Shown here piece by piece: positions 62,001 to 64,000 of a DNA stretch of 64,000 nt (positions are counted from its first letter, which is position 1; each line of letters opens with the position of its first letter). Both the position numbers and the translations under genes were made by a program. Source of the DNA: Lingula anatina (Eukaryota > Brachiopoda > Lingulata > Lingulida > Lingulidae); assembly GCF_001039355.2 (NCBI RefSeq), contig NW_019775378.1:108204-172203 (forward strand), in the 5' to 3' direction. The notes under the pieces are model-generated. The model had not been told where the DNA came from and made no database searches. It was given only the letters and a program-made list of their open reading frames with translations.

Positions 62001-64000
62001 AAGATGTCCAGTTTGCAGTGGCCACAGAGAATAGTTGGGATGGACATCATCCTATGCTCTCTTGCAACGCCAATACTTGCCAACTGTCCCAGGACAAGAA
62101 GACGGTGACGACTCGCAGATTGCTGAACTCGGCCACGCCAGTTAAGTATGCAGTTAACGTAATTGGAACGTTCATTCAGCCACCGAGAAATTGGCACGAA
62201 TTGCCATTTAGACATGAATGCGGGTCTTCCCCAACTTCTTACCCAGTGCCGCCAACGACACCAAGCCCCAACCCCATTATACCGGGTTCATCTGTTGATT
62301 CTTATCTTGGCTATTCTTGCAAACAGAGTTTCTGCCACTTGCCTGTCTGTGTAGTGAATGGTGCTGGATACGATGTCGCTCTTATTGTTAAGCTTTCCCA
62401 GCCTGTCAGCGACCTCAACAAGGTCCAATTTGCCTTTCACACGCAGGACACATGGGCTAGTCACCATTACATGGCCACGTGCTCTCAGTCTACATGTAAA
62501 CTTTCCAGTGACCACAAAACTATTATCTACCGAAAATACAGCCCTTCCAGTAGGGTTAGTTACGCTGTCAATATTATAGGCCGATTCGTCATGCCACCAA
62601 GTAAGTGGACTGAAACGCCTTACGCCCATGACTGCAGGAATCCTCAAACGACCCCGAGACCCGGAGTGCCATCCCAAAACACGGCAAACACAGCACCACC
62701 AACTGTAAAACCTCGCCCCGTGAACATTGCCCCGAATACTAGGTTCGTCTTAGAGTTAAATGAACCAGGAAACAAACTGCCACAACAAACGCGAAAGTTT
62801 GTGCTGTACTTTTCTGAGGCGATGACCTATCGTGTTGGCTCCAATGGGCAGCTTGAGTTCGCTCCCCAAGCCGGAGGGGTTTTCAACGGCGTATTGCAGA
62901 TGGCTTATGGTGGAGCAAATGTACGCGGAAATTTGGATATGGCTAGTTTTCATGACAAGTACATTGGTGTTTATCCATATAAACCAGATACTAGTTACTG
63001 CGTCTCTGGAGACAAGGGATACATCAGCTTTGACTGGAACAAGAGAATAGTGAATGGCATGGGAGGGACTGGTCAATTGCTGATGATGCTTATGCCTCAC
63101 CATGTGAGTTTACAAATATAGTATTGTACCAATAAGCTACTTCAGTTCAACTGCTGTTTCGTTTCGACATCAAAATAAATTGAATTTTTTTATAAATGTA
63201 ACTTAATGCAATTAAATACAAACCTCTAAATAGTCTCTGACATCACCAAATGCAAAATATCCATGTATGTTTCAGACAAAGTTATGTACTATTTTGCACT
63301 GTATTTTTAATTGATACCAAATGAGTCTTAGTCATTTTTATTGCGTAAAGATTATGAATATGTCGAAAAGATGTGCTTTTCGAAATTTTAGGAGCAACTT
63401 TTGAAATCCCCTGCAATCCTGAATGTCAACACTCCCTACACATTCAAAGTAGCTGTAGGGGACAGTTGGCAACAAGAGATGCCTTTGTTACCTGCCTCAA
63501 TGGAACCAGACGTTAGAGACGTGAACAAAGTTAAAGCAAACAGCGCTAGACGGCAAGTAAGTGACTTCAATAACTTTTCAAAAGTCGTTATAGTTTTTTA
63601 CGTAAATTTTATTTGAACTCCTTATCTCCTTCTTCACAAAACATTAATCATTATCATTTTAGCTTTGCTTCTGAACTAGTGTAGAACATAGAACAAAACA
63701 TTATTGGTTCATAGATAGAAAAAATGGGTCGCATCACTTTTTAGGAAAACAATAGGAGCAACACTTCACTAAATGAAATTTCTGATAACATTTTCGCATC
63801 TTTTGTCTTATTCCAAAATCACATCCGTTTCTTTCTTAAAGGACATCTTGAATGCTATTGCCACTGACACCGCACAGCTCCCCCTGTCTTCCGTGTGCGG
63901 TTACGCTGACAGTTATGGTGTCGGCAAGTTCATCTCTGCGGCTGCGCGAGTGGCTAGCATCTCACGTGCTTTTGGAACCAACCATTATCAAAAATTGGAC
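59002..64000 (+). CDS. Secreted GH81 endo-1,3-beta-glucanase-like protein with three inserted modules (nine exons, 3' end beyond window)
   Basis: Exons read from the sequence: 59002-59062, 59650-59883, 60088-60282, 60601-60713, 60839-60968, 61375-61593, 61779-63103, 63392-63556 and 63842-64000 (open). Intron phases are 1,1,1,0,1,1,0,0 and the join is in frame for 867 codons. Residues 1-28 form a signal peptide (MLFLLFGALSVICGTLAA). Residues about 60-240 match the GH81 N-terminal beta-sandwich (GALPTHHF, FPFS, then VPLVRGSPILTHLF at about 202-215). The fold resumes at about 636 (FVLELNE, FVLYFSEAM) and continues to LLMMLMPHH at about 751-759 and DSYGVGK at 837-843, the GK-containing helix at the start of the catalytic (alpha/alpha) domain. 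GH81 enzymes hydrolyse beta-1,3-glucan; some plant members act as glucan-binding proteins. The catalytic Asp and Glu lie beyond the window, so activity cannot be judged. The exon 4 acceptor is weak (poor pyrimidine tract) but the frame supports it. Family assignment is strong; secretion is inferred from the signal peptide. Confidence 0.88.
61229..61263. repeat. (ATT)n microsatellite in GH81 intron 5
   Basis: Imperfect ATT trinucleotide run of about 35 bp, broken by one ATTGTT unit, about 110 bp before the exon 6 acceptor at 61374. Confidence 0.9.
61398..62635 (+). repeat. Three tandem cysteine-containing protein modules inserted in the GH81 N-terminal domain
   Basis: Module 1 is residues about 253-345 (exon 6 plus the start of exon 7), module 2 about 357-464 and module 3 about 495-603, followed by a Pro/Thr-rich linker to about 635. 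Modules 2 and 3 share C-x2-SFCH-x-P-x-C, then PV, VQFA, W-x2-HH-x-M, a Cys pair, LS-x-D-x-KT, YAVN-x-IG and a closing W...H-x-C. Module 1 keeps the core (IQWAA, SSHGMHTC, KTVTIRT, FAVNVIG) but lacks the SFCH element. I do not recognise the family. A carbohydrate-binding beta-sandwich is a reasonable guess, but only a guess. Confidence 0.75.

Noticed and set aside
1-64000. tRNA genes, rRNA and tRNA-derived SINEs
   Set aside because: Looked for B-box (GGTTCGANNCC) and cloverleaf patterns by eye and found none convincing; a covariance-model scan would be decisive.

Overview
The window reads as nuclear DNA of an animal, most likely a marine invertebrate. It is AT-rich and gene-poor, with short exons behind long introns and consensus GT/AG splice sites. 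It carries a dynein light chain of the DYNLT4 (TCTEX1D4) type, cut-and-paste transposons, many microsatellites, and signs of very high allelic divergence. A lophotrochozoan (mollusc, brachiopod or similar) would fit, but no feature here fixes the phylum. I found no rRNA, tRNA, CRISPR array or bacterial operon.

Layout. 1-4.9 kb: hairpins, a Z-DNA-like tract and, on the minus strand, the 5' end of a small secreted-protein gene (gene A: TATA box, non-coding exon 1, signal-peptide exon 2). 5-13.7 kb: mostly non-coding, with two low-confidence minus-strand exons. 13.7-15.9 kb: a PIF/Harbinger element whose interior was hit by a piggyBac-like element, giving nested transposons with TIRs and TSDs at both levels. 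16.5-31.2 kb: three back-to-back duplications, each with a single N at its junction. These are best read as contig overlaps that were not merged. Within and beside them lies the 5' end of a second minus-strand secreted-protein gene (gene B: TATA promoter at 28.7 kb, signal-peptide exon at 26.4 kb). 31-46 kb: intergenic or intronic DNA. 46.1-50.1 kb, minus strand: a coding first exon of an unidentified Ser-rich protein (gene C) and a probable 5'UTR exon. 52.2-54.5 kb, minus strand: a DYNLT4-like gene with an uninterrupted 210-codon reading frame. 59.0-64.0 kb, plus strand: nine exons of a secreted glycoside hydrolase family 81 (endo-1,3-beta-glucanase-like) gene that runs off the right edge.

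The most notable object is the GH81 gene. Its N-terminal beta-sandwich domain is interrupted by three copies of an approximately 95-110-residue cysteine-containing module that I do not recognise. The nine exons join in frame over 867 codons. The genes do not form an obvious pathway: a secreted beta-glucan hydrolase or binder, a cilia/dynein-type light chain, and two or three orphan genes known here only from their 5' ends.
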